Made by a program: the position numbers and the translations under genes. A DNA stretch of 64,000 nucleotides, from positions 286 through 64,285 of the forward strand of contig NZ_QQNA01000011.1 in NCBI RefSeq assembly GCF_003346515.1, in the 5' to 3' direction. Below are positions 46,529 through 58,014 of the stretch, piece by piece (positions within the stretch are counted from its first letter, which is position 1; each line of letters opens with the position of its first letter). The notes beneath the pieces are model-generated. The model did not search any database and was not told the DNA's origin. It worked only from the letters and a program-made list of their open reading frames with translations. Origin of the DNA: Streptomyces corynorhini. GTDB lineage: Bacteria; Actinomycetota; Actinomycetes; Streptomycetales; Streptomycetaceae.

Positions 46529-46615
46529 TCCTGGGTCCGGGGCGGGTCGGGACCGGTGCCGGGGGCCCGGTAATCTCAGCCCACCGCACTCTTTTGGCTG
46601 CAAGGAGCCGCACAC

Positions 46616-47029
46616 ATGACCCAGCGCACTCTCGTCCTTCTCAAGCCGGACGCCGTCCGCCGCGGACTCGTGGGCGAGATCATCGGCCGCATCGAGCGCA
46701 AGGCGGGCTGGACCGTCAGCGCGCTGGAGATGCGCACGCTCGACCAGGACACGCTGGAGCAGCACTACGGCGAGCACAAGGGCAAGCCCTTCTACGAGCC
46801 GCTCGTCGCCTTCATGGCCTCGGGCCCCGTGGTCGCCCTGGTCGTCGACGGCGAGCGGGTCATCGAGGGGGTACGCGCGCTGTCCGGTCCGACTGACCCG
46901 ATCGCCGCGGCCCCCGGGTCCATCCGGGGGGATTTCGGCACCATCGTCCGGGAGAACCTGATTCACGCCTCGGACTCCGAGGAGTCCGCCATTCGGGAAC
47001 TTAAAATCTTCTTCCCGGGACTTTCCTGA
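46616..47029 (+). CDS. ndk: Nucleoside diphosphate kinase
   Basis: The 137-residue enzyme transfers phosphate from ATP to NDPs through phospho-His117 in NLIHASDS. LLKPDAVRRGLVGEII and the FYEPLVAFMASGPVVALV core match the family. The length is normal for the bacterial tetramer/hexamer. A GGAG ribosome-binding site lies 8 nt before the ATG. A terminator follows. Confidence 0.97.
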   Translation: MTQRTLVLLKPDAVRRGLVGEIIGRIERKAGWTVSALEMRTLDQDTLEQHYGEHKGKPFYEPLVAFMASGPVVALVVDGERVIEGVRALSGPTDPIAAAPGSIRGDFGTIVRENLIHASDSEESAIRELKIFFPGLS

Positions 47030-47062
47030 CCTACTGTCAGCCAAACGGCGCTGACGACCTGG

Positions 47063-47089
47063 GGCGACCGAAGGAATTCGGTCGCCTTT
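47063..47089 (+). terminator. Intrinsic terminator of ndk
   Basis: GGCGACCGAA and TTCGGTCGCC form a 10-bp stem with a 4-nt loop followed by TTT, the most classic terminator in the window. Confidence 0.8.
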
Positions 47090-47265
47090 GGGCATATCTA
47101 GGCCACTTCCGGGAACGCATCGCACCGACACTTCGTCACCCTTATTGAGGTGGGCCAGCGCGCCGCCGCCCTTCCGGCGGCACTACGATGGAAACCTCCA
47201 CGCCAAAGCACCCACCTCGCCATCCTGAAAAGCCATCAACGCTTGGGAAGGCCAGACGCATCCTC

Positions 47266-48297
47266 ATGGGGAACAACATGTCGTTCATCGGCCGTGACAT
47301 GGCTGTCGACCTCGGGACCGCCAACACGCTGGTGTACGTCAGGGGCCGGGGCATCGTGCTCAACGAGCCGTCCGTGGTCGCCATCAACACCAACACGGGC
47401 GGCATTCTCGCGGTCGGCTCCGAGGCGAAGAAGATGATCGGCCGGACGCCCGGCAATATCGTCGCCGTCCGGCCGCTGAAGGACGGCGTGATCGCCGACT
47501 TCGAAATCACCGAGCGCATGCTGCGCTACTTCATCCTGAAGATCCACAAGCGCCGCTACCTCGCCCGCCCCCGTGTCGTCGTCTGCGTGCCCTCCGGCAT
47601 CACCGGAGTCGAGCGCCGCGCCGTCATCGAGGCGTCCACCCAGGCCGGCGCGCGCCAGGTGCACATCATCGAGGAGCCCATGGCCGCCGCCATCGGCTCC
47701 GGCCTCCCCGTCCACGAGGCGACCGGCAACATGGTCGTCGACATCGGCGGCGGCACCACCGAGGTCGCGGTGATCTCGCTCGGCGGGATCGTCACCGCGC
47801 AGTCCATCCGGGTGGCCGGCGACGAGCTGGACAACGCGATCATCCAGCACGTCAAGAAGGAGTACTCGCTCCTCCTCGGCGAGCGGACCGCCGAAAGCAT
47901 CAAGATCACCATCGGGTCGGCCTACGACCTGGACAAGGACGAGCACACCGAGATCCGCGGCCGCGACCTGGTCTCCGGCCTGCCGAAGACCGTCGTCATC
48001 TCCGCCGCCGAGGTCCGCAAGGCCATCGAGGAGCCGGTCAACGCGATCGTCGACGCGGTGAAGACCACGCTCGACAAGTGCCCGCCCGAGCTGTCCGGCG
48101 ATGTGATGGACCGCGGGATCGTGCTCACCGGCGGCGGCGCCCTGCTGCGCGGCCTGGACGAGCGGCTGCGCCGCGAGACCGGGATGCCCATCCACATCGC
48201 CGAGGATCCGCTGGACTCCGTCGCGCTCGGATCCGGCAAGTGCGTCGAGGAGTTCGAGGCGCTCCAGCAGGTGCTGGACGCGCAGCCCCGCCGTTAG
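47266..48297 (+). CDS. mreB: Rod-shape/spore-wall actin homologue MreB
   Basis: The 343-residue actin-like protein polymerises under the membrane and organises wall synthesis; in Streptomyces it acts mainly in sporulation. Phosphate-1 DLGTANT (15-21), phosphate-2 [13 protein letters not shown] (about 157-169) and adenosine motif [10 protein letters not shown] (about 286-295) are present. ATG 47266 (MGNNMSFIG) is chosen; ATG 47278 with GGGGA before it is equally possible. The 47188 start lies over a TACGAT -10-like box and lacks a ribosome-binding site. First gene of the mre cluster. Confidence 0.97.
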   Translation: MGNNMSFIGRDMAVDLGTANTLVYVRGRGIVLNEPSVVAINTNTGGILAVGSEAKKMIGRTPGNIVAVRPLKDGVIADFEITERMLRYFILKIHKRRYLARPRVVVCVPSGITGVERRAVIEASTQAGARQVHIIEEPMAAAIGSGLPVHEATGNMVVDIGGGTTEVAVISLGGIVTAQSIRVAGDELDNAIIQHVKKEYSLLLGERTAESIKITIGSAYDLDKDEHTEIRGRDLVSGLPKTVVISAAEVRKAIEEPVNAIVDAVKTTLDKCPPELSGDVMDRGIVLTGGGALLRGLDERLRRETGMPIHIAEDPLDSVALGSGKCVEEFEALQQVLDAQPRR

Positions 48298-48374
48298 CCC
48301 AGGCGACTTCGAGTGCGGCGGATCGTTGGTACACAGGCAGAATCATTCCTACGAGGAAGGCACGGCCGCCGCAC

Positions 48375-49463
48375 GTGAGGGACACACGAGAGAGCCGTCT
48401 GCTCCTGGTGCTGCTGATCGCCATCGCGTTCGCCCTGATCACCGTGGACATCCGCGGGGGTGAGGACTCCCCGGTCGACGGCGCGCGGCAGGCCGCCGCG
48501 ACGGTCTTCGGACCGGTGGAGAACGGGGTGGCGTCAGCGGTCAACCCGGTCGGCAACGCCATAGGAGCCGTACGGGACTCCGGCGCGCGCCACGACCGGA
48601 TCGCCGCGCTCCAGCGGGAGAACACCGCGCTCAAGCAGCGGCTCGGCAGCGACGACCGCAACCGCAGCCGGGTGCGCGAGCTGGACAAGATGCTCAAGGC
48701 GGCCGGCGCCGGCCAGTACGGCATCAAGGGCGCCCAGGTCATCGCCATAGGAGCGGCCCAGGGCTTCTCCTGGACCGTCACCATCGACATGGGCCGCGCC
48801 GACGGCGTCAAGCGCGACATGACCGTCATCAACGGCGAGGGGCTCGTCGGCCGCGTCACCACCGTCGGCCCGAACACCGCGACCATCCTGCTCGCCAACG
48901 ACCCGGGCTTCACCGTCGGTACGCGGATGGAGGGCAACGACGAGCTGGGCTTCGCCACCGGACAGGGCGACCGGCCGCTCTCCGTACAGCTCCTCAACGG
49001 CAAGGCCAAGATCAAGAAGGGCGACCGGCTGGTCACATTCGGCTCCAGCAAGGACAAGCCCTTCGTGCCCGGCGTCCCGGTCGGCGAGGTCGTCCGCGTG
49101 GACCCGTCCGGCGGCGATCTGACCCGTACCCTCTCGGTACGGCCCTTCGTCGGCTTCACCAAGCTCGACATCGTCGGTGTCGTCGTGGAAGCGCCCCGGC
49201 AGGACCCGCGCGACACGGTGCTGCCCCCCAAGTCCAAGCCCGTTCCCACCCCCACCGTCACCGTCACGGTCACCCCGTCCCCGAACGGCAACGCCGAGCT
49301 GAACCCCAACGGCGAGGCCGACCCCGAGGCCGTCGGAGCCGTCACCGGCGACACCTCCGCACCCGCCGTCGCCGACGGCCGGCCCGACGGCAGACCCGAC
49401 GCGCAGACACCCGGCGGCGATGGCCGGGCGGACGGCGACGGCCCGGCAGACGAGCAGGAATAG
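48375..49463 (+). CDS. mreC: Rod shape-determining protein MreC
   Basis: The 362-residue protein has a short cytoplasmic start, one transmembrane helix (about 9-24), a coiled coil (about 75-110, DRIAALQRENTALKQRLG) and the beta-rich MreC domain (about 115-270) that scaffolds PBP2-RodA outside the membrane. A disordered Pro/Gly/Asp tail (about 275-362) is typical of streptomycetes. GTG 48375 (VRDTRESRLLLVLL) is chosen as it places the helix near the N-terminus; GGAAGG is 14 nt upstream. Confidence 0.95.
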   Translation: MRDTRESRLLLVLLIAIAFALITVDIRGGEDSPVDGARQAAATVFGPVENGVASAVNPVGNAIGAVRDSGARHDRIAALQRENTALKQRLGSDDRNRSRVRELDKMLKAAGAGQYGIKGAQVIAIGAAQGFSWTVTIDMGRADGVKRDMTVINGEGLVGRVTTVGPNTATILLANDPGFTVGTRMEGNDELGFATGQGDRPLSVQLLNGKAKIKKGDRLVTFGSSKDKPFVPGVPVGEVVRVDPSGGDLTRTLSVRPFVGFTKLDIVGVVVEAPRQDPRDTVLPPKSKPVPTPTVTVTVTPSPNGNAELNPNGEADPEAVGAVTGDTSAPAVADGRPDGRPDAQTPGGDGRADGDGPADEQE

Positions 49464-49474
49464 AGCTGATCCCC

Positions 49475-50143
49475 ATGCGCTTCAACCGGATTCTGCTCTC
49501 GGTCACGCTGGTCGTGGTCGCCCTGGTGGTCCAGGTGTCCGTCCTCGCCCGGCTCCAGCTCCCCGGCGCCGTACCCGACCTGGTGCTCCTGGTCGTGCTC
49601 GCCCTGGCCTTCGTGTACGGGCATGTCAGCGGCGCGCTCATCGGCTTCGGCGCGGGCCTGCTGGCCGATCTGGCGCCGCCCGCCGACCACGCCGCCGGCC
49701 GCTACGCCCTGGTGCTCTGCGTGATCGGCTATCTGGCCGGTCTGGTACGCCCCGAGAAGGGCCAGCTGCGCTCGGCGTTCGTCCCGATGGCAGCGGTCGT
49801 CGCGGCGGCCCTCGGCTCGACCCTGCTCTACGCGGGCGTGGGCGCTCTCGTCGGGGACACCGCCGCCCGCCATGTCGGCCTGGCCGGACTGCTGTTCACC
49901 GCCGTCGTCTACGATCTCCTGCTCGCGCCGTTCACCGTCCCGCTGGTGATGTGGCTGGCCAGACGCGCCGACAACGATCCGCTCGCCGAGTCGGGCGGCG
50001 GTGCCGGCAGCGATGTCGCGGCGGGCTGGATCACCAGCGGCACCGGTCTGCGCATCGGCGGCCAGCGCGGCGGTCTGCGCCTCAAGGCGGCCCGCGGCCG
50101 CGCCGCGCGCGCAGGCCGTATCAAGGGGGTCAAGCGCCTGTGA
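49475..50143 (+). CDS. mreD: Rod shape-determining protein MreD
   Basis: The 222-residue integral membrane protein has about five helices and GHVSGALIGFGAGLLADLAPP, the MreD signature. It links MreC to the PBP2-RodA pair. A polar, basic C-terminal tail (about 165-222, GQRGGLRLKAARGRAARAG) is longer than in E. coli. It starts 11 bp after mreC and ends 85 bp before pbp2. Confidence 0.94.
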   Translation: MRFNRILLSVTLVVVALVVQVSVLARLQLPGAVPDLVLLVVLALAFVYGHVSGALIGFGAGLLADLAPPADHAAGRYALVLCVIGYLAGLVRPEKGQLRSAFVPMAAVVAAALGSTLLYAGVGALVGDTAARHVGLAGLLFTAVVYDLLLAPFTVPLVMWLARRADNDPLAESGGGAGSDVAAGWITSGTGLRIGGQRGGLRLKAARGRAARAGRIKGVKRL

Positions 50144-50228
50144 GCACACCGCCCGTGAGCGCGCCGCCGCTGCCCACCCCCGCCCCCTCGCCCGTCACCA
50201 CCCTTCCCACGAGGGGCCCTTCGCAGCC

Positions 50229-52403
50229 ATGAGCAATATCCCCGAGACCGGCAGGACCCCCCGCGTCCAGATCCGGCTCATCGCCATCCAGGTCCTCGTC
50301 TTCTCCCTGCTCCTCACCCTCGGCGGGCGCCTGTGGTACCTCCAGGTGCGCAACGGCCAGGAGTACACCGACGAGGCCAAGAACAACCACGTACAGCAGG
50401 TCGTCCAGCCCGCCGTGCGCGGCTCCATCCTCGACAACCGGGGGATCCCGCTCGCCGACAACGAGACCCGCCTCGTGGTCTCCGCCAGCCGTACCGACCT
50501 CATGAAGATGAGGGACGACGGCAAGGCCGTGCTGACCCGGCTCGCCGACGTCCTCGGGATGAAGCCCGACGAGGTCATCAACAAGGTCCGGCTCTGCGAC
50601 TCGAAGACCCCCAAGCCCTGCTGGAACGGCTCGCCCTACCAGCCGATCCCCGTCACCGACGAGGCCACCACCCAGCAGGCCCTCCAGATCCGCGAGCGCG
50701 CCGAGGACTTCCCCGGCATCACCGCCGAGCCCACCGCCGTACGCCGCTACCCGGCGCCAGGACTGGCCAACACCGCGCAGGTCCTCGGCTATCTCTCGCC
50801 CGTCACCGACGACGAGATCGCCAAGGCGCAGGACACCGACTCGCCCTACCTGCGCTCCGACCAGGTCGGCCGCTCGGGACTGGAGCGCACCTACGACAAG
50901 CAGCTGCGCGGCAAGGCCGGGGTCACCCGCTACGAGGTCGACAACCTCGGCCGGGTCATCGGCGAGGCCCAGAGCGACAAGGCCGAGCCCGGGGCCAACG
51001 TCGTCACCTCGATAGACGCCCGGGTACAGGCCGTCGCCGAGTACGAGCTGAACGAGGCGATGAAGGCGGCCCGCAAGGAGCTGGACCGCAACACCGGCGT
51101 CAACTACAAGGCCGACTCCGGCGCCGTCGTCGTCATGGAGGCGAAGACCGGCCGGGTCGTCTCGATGGCCTCCCAGCCCAGCTACGACCCCAACGCCTGG
51201 GTCGGCGGGATCTCCGCCAAGGACTACGCCAAGCTCACCGGCAAGAAGTCCAACTTCCCGCTGCTCAACCGGGCCATCCAGGGCCAGGCCGCCCCCGGCT
51301 CGATCTTCAAGGTCATCTCCTCCACCGCCGCCGTCAACGCCGGATACCCCTTCAACGGCAACTACCCCTGCCCCAGCTCGTACAGCGTGGGCAGCCAGGT
51401 CTTCAAGAACTTCGAGTCCAAGGGGTACGGCTCCATCACCCTCGGCAAGGCCCTCGAAGTCTCCTGCGACACCGTCTTCTACGGGCTGGCGCACAAGGAG
51501 TGGCAGAAGGACGGCGGCACCAAGCCCAAGAAGTCGGCCAACAACTGGTTCTACAAGACCGCCCACCAGTTCGGCCTCGGCAAGGAGACCGGCATCGACC
51601 TCCCCAACGAGGTGGCCGGACGCGTCCCGGACCGCGACTGGAAGCAGAAGTTCTGGGAGGCCAACAAGGGCGGCTGGTGCAAGCAGGGCAAGAAGGGCGG
51701 CACCTACGTCGAACAGCTCGCCTACGAGGGCTGCCTCGAAGGCAACCTGATGCGCGCCGGTGACTCCGTCAACTACTCCATCGGCCAGGGCGACACCCTC
51801 GTCACCCCGATCCAGATGGCCACGATCTACTCCGCGATCTCCAACGGAGGCACCCTCTTCAACCCCACGGTCGGCAAGGCCGTCGTCAGCGCCGACGGCA
51901 AGCGCGTCGAGGAGATCGCCCCCAAGTCCCACGGCAAGCTGCCCTTCGACCGCGCGACGCGCGACGACATGGACAAGGCCCTCGCGGGAGTGGCGACCAC
52001 CGGCTCGGCCGCCTGGCGGTTCGGCGGCTGGCCGCAGGACAAGATCCCGATGCACGCCAAGACGGGTACGGCCGAGGTCTACGGCAAGCAGACGACCTCA
52101 TGGTTCGCCTCGTACACCAAGGACTACACGATCGTCATGACGATCTCCCAGGGTGGCACCGGATCCGGTGCCTCGGGGCCCGCCGTCCGCAAGATCTACG
52201 AGGCGATGTACGGACTGGACAAGGAGGGCAACCAGGACATGAAGAAGGCGCTCATGCCCACGCCCGCCAAGGCGCTGCCGAAGATCCAGCCCGACGGATC
52301 GATCGACGCCCCGCAGATCAAGCCGTTCGAGCCGGAGAAGGAACAGCCCGCCGACCAACCGGTGCTCGCGGGTCCGCCCGCCGGCACCGGCCGGAGGGAC
52401 TGA
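50229..52403 (+). CDS. mrdA: Penicillin-binding protein 2 (class B transpeptidase)
   Basis: The 724-residue transpeptidase cross-links peptidoglycan with RodA. It has an N-terminal membrane helix (about 14-35), a pedestal domain (about 45-300), and a transpeptidase domain with Ser358 in SIFK (358-361), SVN at 513-515 and KTGT at 611-614. An extra Cys-rich loop (KVRLCDSKTPKPCWNG) sits in the pedestal. The ATG at 50229 follows GAGGGG at 11 nt. It ends 3 bp before rodA, so the two are coupled. Confidence 0.96.
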   Translation: MSNIPETGRTPRVQIRLIAIQVLVFSLLLTLGGRLWYLQVRNGQEYTDEAKNNHVQQVVQPAVRGSILDNRGIPLADNETRLVVSASRTDLMKMRDDGKAVLTRLADVLGMKPDEVINKVRLCDSKTPKPCWNGSPYQPIPVTDEATTQQALQIRERAEDFPGITAEPTAVRRYPAPGLANTAQVLGYLSPVTDDEIAKAQDTDSPYLRSDQVGRSGLERTYDKQLRGKAGVTRYEVDNLGRVIGEAQSDKAEPGANVVTSIDARVQAVAEYELNEAMKAARKELDRNTGVNYKADSGAVVVMEAKTGRVVSMASQPSYDPNAWVGGISAKDYAKLTGKKSNFPLLNRAIQGQAAPGSIFKVISSTAAVNAGYPFNGNYPCPSSYSVGSQVFKNFESKGYGSITLGKALEVSCDTVFYGLAHKEWQKDGGTKPKKSANNWFYKTAHQFGLGKETGIDLPNEVAGRVPDRDWKQKFWEANKGGWCKQGKKGGTYVEQLAYEGCLEGNLMRAGDSVNYSIGQGDTLVTPIQMATIYSAISNGGTLFNPTVGKAVVSADGKRVEEIAPKSHGKLPFDRATRDDMDKALAGVATTGSAAWRFGGWPQDKIPMHAKTGTAEVYGKQTTSWFASYTKDYTIVMTISQGGTGSGASGPAVRKIYEAMYGLDKEGNQDMKKALMPTPAKALPKIQPDGSIDAPQIKPFEPEKEQPADQPVLAGPPAGTGRRD

Positions 52404-52406
52404 GCG

Positions 52407-53606
52407 ATGGCCGGCACAAGCGGCTTCTCGGTCTCCGGCTACGGCCCGGAGCGCAGCGCGTGGGCACGTCTCTCGGCACGCGACTCGATGGTGCGCAGGC
52501 TCGACTGGCCACTCCTGTTCTCGTCGCTCGCCCTGTCCGTCCTCGGCTCGCTGCTGGTGTGGTCGGCGACCCGCAACCGCACCTCGCTCAACCAGGGCGA
52601 CCCGTACTACTTCCTCTTCCGCCACCTGCTCAACACCGGCATCGGCATGGCGCTGATGGTCGCCACGGTCTGGCTGGGCCACCGCACCCTGCGCGGCGCG
52701 GTGCCGGTGCTGTACGGATTCTCCGTGCTGCTCGTCCTGCTGGTCCTCACCCCGCTGGGGGCGACCATCAACGGCGCGCACTCGTGGATCGTGGTCGGCG
52801 GCGGCTTCACCGTCCAGCCCTCCGAGTTCACGAAGATCACCATCATCCTGGTGATGGCGATGATGCTGGCCGCCCGGGTGGACGCGGGGGACCAGCTCCA
52901 TCCCGACCACGGCACGGTCGCCAAGTCGCTGGGCCTCGCGGTCATCCCGATGGGGATCGTCATGCTGATGCCGGACCTCGGCTCGGTGATGGTGATGGCG
53001 GTCATCGTGCTCGGTGTGCTGCTCGCCTCCGGCGCCTCCAACCGGTGGATCATCGGCCTGATCGGCGCGGGCGTCGTCGGGGCGATCGCCGTCGCGGCGC
53101 TCGGGGTGCTCGACGAGTACCAGATCAACCGGTTCGCCGCCTTCGCCAACCCGAGCCTCGACCCGGCGGGCGTCGGCTACAACACCAACCAGGCGCGGAT
53201 CGCGATCGGCTCCGGCGGACTGACCGGCACCGGCCTCTTCCACGGCTCGCAGACCACCGGACAGTTCGTCCCCGAGCAGCAGACCGACTTCGTCTTCACC
53301 GTCGCGGGCGAGGAGCTGGGCTTCCTGGGCGCGGGGCTGATCCTGGTGCTGCTCGGCGTGGTCCTGTGGCGCGCCTGCCGGATCGCCCGCGAGACGACCG
53401 AGCTGTACGGGACGATCGTGGCCGCCGGGATCATCGCCTGGTTCGCGTTCCAGTCGTTCGAGAACATCGGGATGACGCTCGGCATCATGCCGGTGGCCGG
53501 GCTGCCGCTGCCGTTCGTGTCGTACGGCGGGACCTCGATGTTCGCCGTCTGGATAGCGATCGGGCTCCTCCAGTCGATCCGGGTGCAACGCCCCATAACG
53601 GCATGA
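52407..53606 (+). CDS. rodA: SEDS glycosyltransferase RodA (FtsW/RodA family)
   Basis: The 399-residue protein has ten predicted helices. It polymerises lipid II into glycan strands with PBP2. ATINGAHSWIVVGGGFTVQPSEF, GIMPVAGLPLPFVSYGGTSMF and the extracellular loop with FAAFANPSLDP are family marks, including the conserved catalytic Asp region. ATG 52407, 3 bp after the PBP2 stop. It is the last gene of the mre cluster; streptomycete homologues include Sfr, required for spore walls. Confidence 0.96.
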   Translation: MAGTSGFSVSGYGPERSAWARLSARDSMVRRLDWPLLFSSLALSVLGSLLVWSATRNRTSLNQGDPYYFLFRHLLNTGIGMALMVATVWLGHRTLRGAVPVLYGFSVLLVLLVLTPLGATINGAHSWIVVGGGFTVQPSEFTKITIILVMAMMLAARVDAGDQLHPDHGTVAKSLGLAVIPMGIVMLMPDLGSVMVMAVIVLGVLLASGASNRWIIGLIGAGVVGAIAVAALGVLDEYQINRFAAFANPSLDPAGVGYNTNQARIAIGSGGLTGTGLFHGSQTTGQFVPEQQTDFVFTVAGEELGFLGAGLILVLLGVVLWRACRIARETTELYGTIVAAGIIAWFAFQSFENIGMTLGIMPVAGLPLPFVSYGGTSMFAVWIAIGLLQSIRVQRPITA

Positions 53607-53647
53607 ATCCGGTGGAAAGCCGCATCGGTGCCGGTTAGGTTCGTCCC

Positions 53648-55273
53648 ATGGGCGACACCGAGCGGCGGACCGTACGGAAGGCCGGAGGAAAGTCCGGACG
53701 GAAGACCGTGCGGACCTACGAGAACCCCGGCCACGACGCCGCCCTCCCCGATCTGACCGGGGTCGGCGGCGTCGCGGCCGTTCTGCCGCAGGGCGTCGCG
53801 GAACTCGACACGGTCCACTACGACACCGCCGATCTGCGGCTGGCCGCCGCCTCCGTCACCCTGCGCAGGACGGCGGGCGGCGACGCGGCGGGCTGGCTGC
53901 TGGAGCTGCCCGGCGCCGACGGCGCCCGCGACGCGATCGGGCTGCCGCTCAGCGGCACCGTCCCGCCCGCGCTGGCCGCGCTGGTGCGCTCCCGCGCCCG
54001 GGGCGCCGCGCTGGTCCCCGTGCTGCGGCTGCGCACCTCGCGGGACGTCACCCGGCTGTTCGACGCGCGCGACGCGCTGGTCGCCGAGGTGGGCGTGGAC
54101 ACCGTACGGGCCCGGCGGCTCGACGGGAGCGGCGCCACCGCCGAGTGGACCGAGACCGGACTGGCGCCGGGCGAGGACGCCGCCCCCGCGCTCCTGGACG
54201 CCGTGGACGCGGCGCTGCGCCGGTCCTGGCCGCGACGCGGCGCCCCGGGGCCCCAGGCGGTCCGGGCGCTGGAGCGGACGGCCACGGAGCGGCCGGGAGG
54301 GGACGGGGCGCCGGGCGAGCCGGTGGCGGGGGAGAGCGCCGCCCCTGGCCCCGGTCCTGCCCCTGGCCCCGGTCCCGTCACCGCCGGAGAGCAGGTGCTG
54401 GCGTATCTGCGGGAACAGGCCGACGCCGTCGCCGCCCACGACCCCGCCGTCCGCCGCGACCTGCCGGACTCCGTGCACCGGATGCGCGTCGCCACCCGCA
54501 GGCTGCGCTCCGCGCTCCGTACCTACCGCGCGCTCCTCGACCGGCCGGTCACCGACCCCGTCGCCGGGGAGCTGAAGTGGCTCGCGGCGTGCCTCGGCGT
54601 CGACCGCGACCACGAGGTCCTCGCCCTGCGGCTGCGCGCCCGAATCGACGCGCTCCCCGCCGACCTGCTCCTCGGCCCGGTACGCGCCCGGCTGCGGAGC
54701 TGGGAGGGCGTCCGGCGGGCGGGCGCCCGCGCCCACACCCTCGCCGTCCTGGACAGCGCCCGGTACCTGGCCCTGCTCGACGCGCTCGACGCCGTCCTGG
54801 CCGATCCGCCGCTGCGCCCCGCCGCCGCCGCGCCCGCCCTGCAGGCGCTGCCGGGACGCGTCCTCAAGGCCCACGCCCGGCTGGCAGGCCGCGTCGACCG
54901 GGCGCTGGCGCTCCCGCCGGGCCGCGAGCGGGACCGCGCGCTGCACGAGGCGCGCAAGGCGGCCAAGCGCGCCAGATACGCGGCCGAGGCGGCGCGGCCC
55001 GCGCTCGGCGGGACCGCCGAGCGGTACGCCGCGCGGATGAAGGACGTACAGGCACTCCTCGGCGACCACCAGGACAGCGTGCTGGCCCGCGACGCCCTGC
55101 GGGAGCTGGCGCGCGAGGCGCACGCGGCGGGCGAGCCCACGTTCACCTGGGGGCTGCTGTACGGCGGGGAGGCGGCCCTGGCCGAGCGGCTGGAGCGGGA
55201 GCTGCCGAAGCTGTGGTCGAAGGCGTCGGCCCACCGAATCCGGACGGCGCGTGGCCGCTGGACGCCGGGGTAG
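53648..55273 (+). CDS. CYTH and CHAD domain protein
   Basis: The 541-residue protein has a degenerate CYTH (triphosphate tunnel) domain at about 20-210 and a helical CHAD domain at about 250-535. CHAD shows conserved His/Arg pairs (HRMRVATRRLRSALRTYRA; HEARKAAKRARYAAE), which bind polyphosphate. The CYTH part lacks a clear ExExK signature, so catalysis on triphosphates is doubtful. The two domains are joined by a Pro/Gly-rich linker. TAGGTT (53636-53641) is 6 nt before the ATG; leaderless is likely. It may localise to polyphosphate granules; role unknown. Confidence 0.9.
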   Translation: MGDTERRTVRKAGGKSGRKTVRTYENPGHDAALPDLTGVGGVAAVLPQGVAELDTVHYDTADLRLAAASVTLRRTAGGDAAGWLLELPGADGARDAIGLPLSGTVPPALAALVRSRARGAALVPVLRLRTSRDVTRLFDARDALVAEVGVDTVRARRLDGSGATAEWTETGLAPGEDAAPALLDAVDAALRRSWPRRGAPGPQAVRALERTATERPGGDGAPGEPVAGESAAPGPGPAPGPGPVTAGEQVLAYLREQADAVAAHDPAVRRDLPDSVHRMRVATRRLRSALRTYRALLDRPVTDPVAGELKWLAACLGVDRDHEVLALRLRARIDALPADLLLGPVRARLRSWEGVRRAGARAHTLAVLDSARYLALLDALDAVLADPPLRPAAAAPALQALPGRVLKAHARLAGRVDRALALPPGRERDRALHEARKAAKRARYAAEAARPALGGTAERYAARMKDVQALLGDHQDSVLARDALRELAREAHAAGEPTFTWGLLYGGEAALAERLERELPKLWSKASAHRIRTARGRWTPG

Positions 55274-55330
55274 TCTGGATGGTCATCCCCGGTCCGGAGA
55301 CGGGCCGTGCCCGCCCACGAAAGTCGCGAG

Positions 55331-57259
<1,929 letters not shown>

Positions 57260-57280
57260 CCCCGGGCGCACAATGGTGCG

Positions 57281-57814
57281 ATGCCCCGATTCATCGCACC
57301 CGACATCCGGGTCCACGCCTCCTTCCTCGACGCGATGAAAGAGTTCGTCGAGGAGGACGCGGGGGAACGGTCGCTGCTCCGCCACGAGATGGAGCGGTAC
57401 GGCGCCACCTGGCACCGGCCCGAGGTCTTCGCGGAGTACGTGGCGCGGCTGAACGCCGAGCCGCTGGAGGAGACGCCCAGGTCCGAGGGGTGGGTGCCCA
57501 GCACGACGCTCTGGTACGCGGAGGGCGGCACCTTCCTCGGCCGCCTCTCGATCAGGCACCGGCTCAACCCGTTCCTGCGCGAGTTGGGCGGCCACATCGG
57601 CTATGCCGTCCGGCCCACCGCGCGTCGGCAGGGGCACGCCACCGCGATGCTGATCGCGTCGCTGCCGGTGGCGCGGCGCATCGGGATCGACTCCGTGCTC
57701 GTCACCTGCGACACCACCAATGAGGGCTCGCGGAAGGTCATCGAGGGGGCCGGCGGGGTGCTGGAGGACGAGCGGGGCGGAAAGCTGCGGTTCTGGGTGG
57801 CCACGGGCGGGTAG
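57281..57814 (+). CDS. GNAT-family N-acetyltransferase
   Basis: The 177-residue protein has GNAT landmarks: GHIGYAVRPTARRQGHATAML for the acetyl-CoA loop and TCDTTNEGSRKVIEGAGGVLE in the last third. The N-terminus (SFLDAMKEFVEED) is a helical cap. The substrate is unknown. It starts 21 bp after the radical SAM gene and may be co-transcribed; a CACAAT -10-like hexamer 6 nt upstream also allows a leaderless start. Confidence 0.9.
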   Translation: MPRFIAPDIRVHASFLDAMKEFVEEDAGERSLLRHEMERYGATWHRPEVFAEYVARLNAEPLEETPRSEGWVPSTTLWYAEGGTFLGRLSIRHRLNPFLRELGGHIGYAVRPTARRQGHATAMLIASLPVARRIGIDSVLVTCDTTNEGSRKVIEGAGGVLEDERGGKLRFWVATGG

Positions 57815-58014
57815 GAACGCGGAGTACGTGCGTACGAGCCTGCGGAACCGCCGGGCGGCCGTGCGCGTACTCTGGGTAGTACAACGATCGTCCCGGCGCG
57901 GCACCCGCACCCGAGATCTCTCCGCGACCGCGCGGGTGAACCGGGATCCGGGGTGGCCCCCACGTCCAAGGGCGGCGCGTCACCGCGTACCGCTCGCACC
58001 GAGGAGAAGAACCA

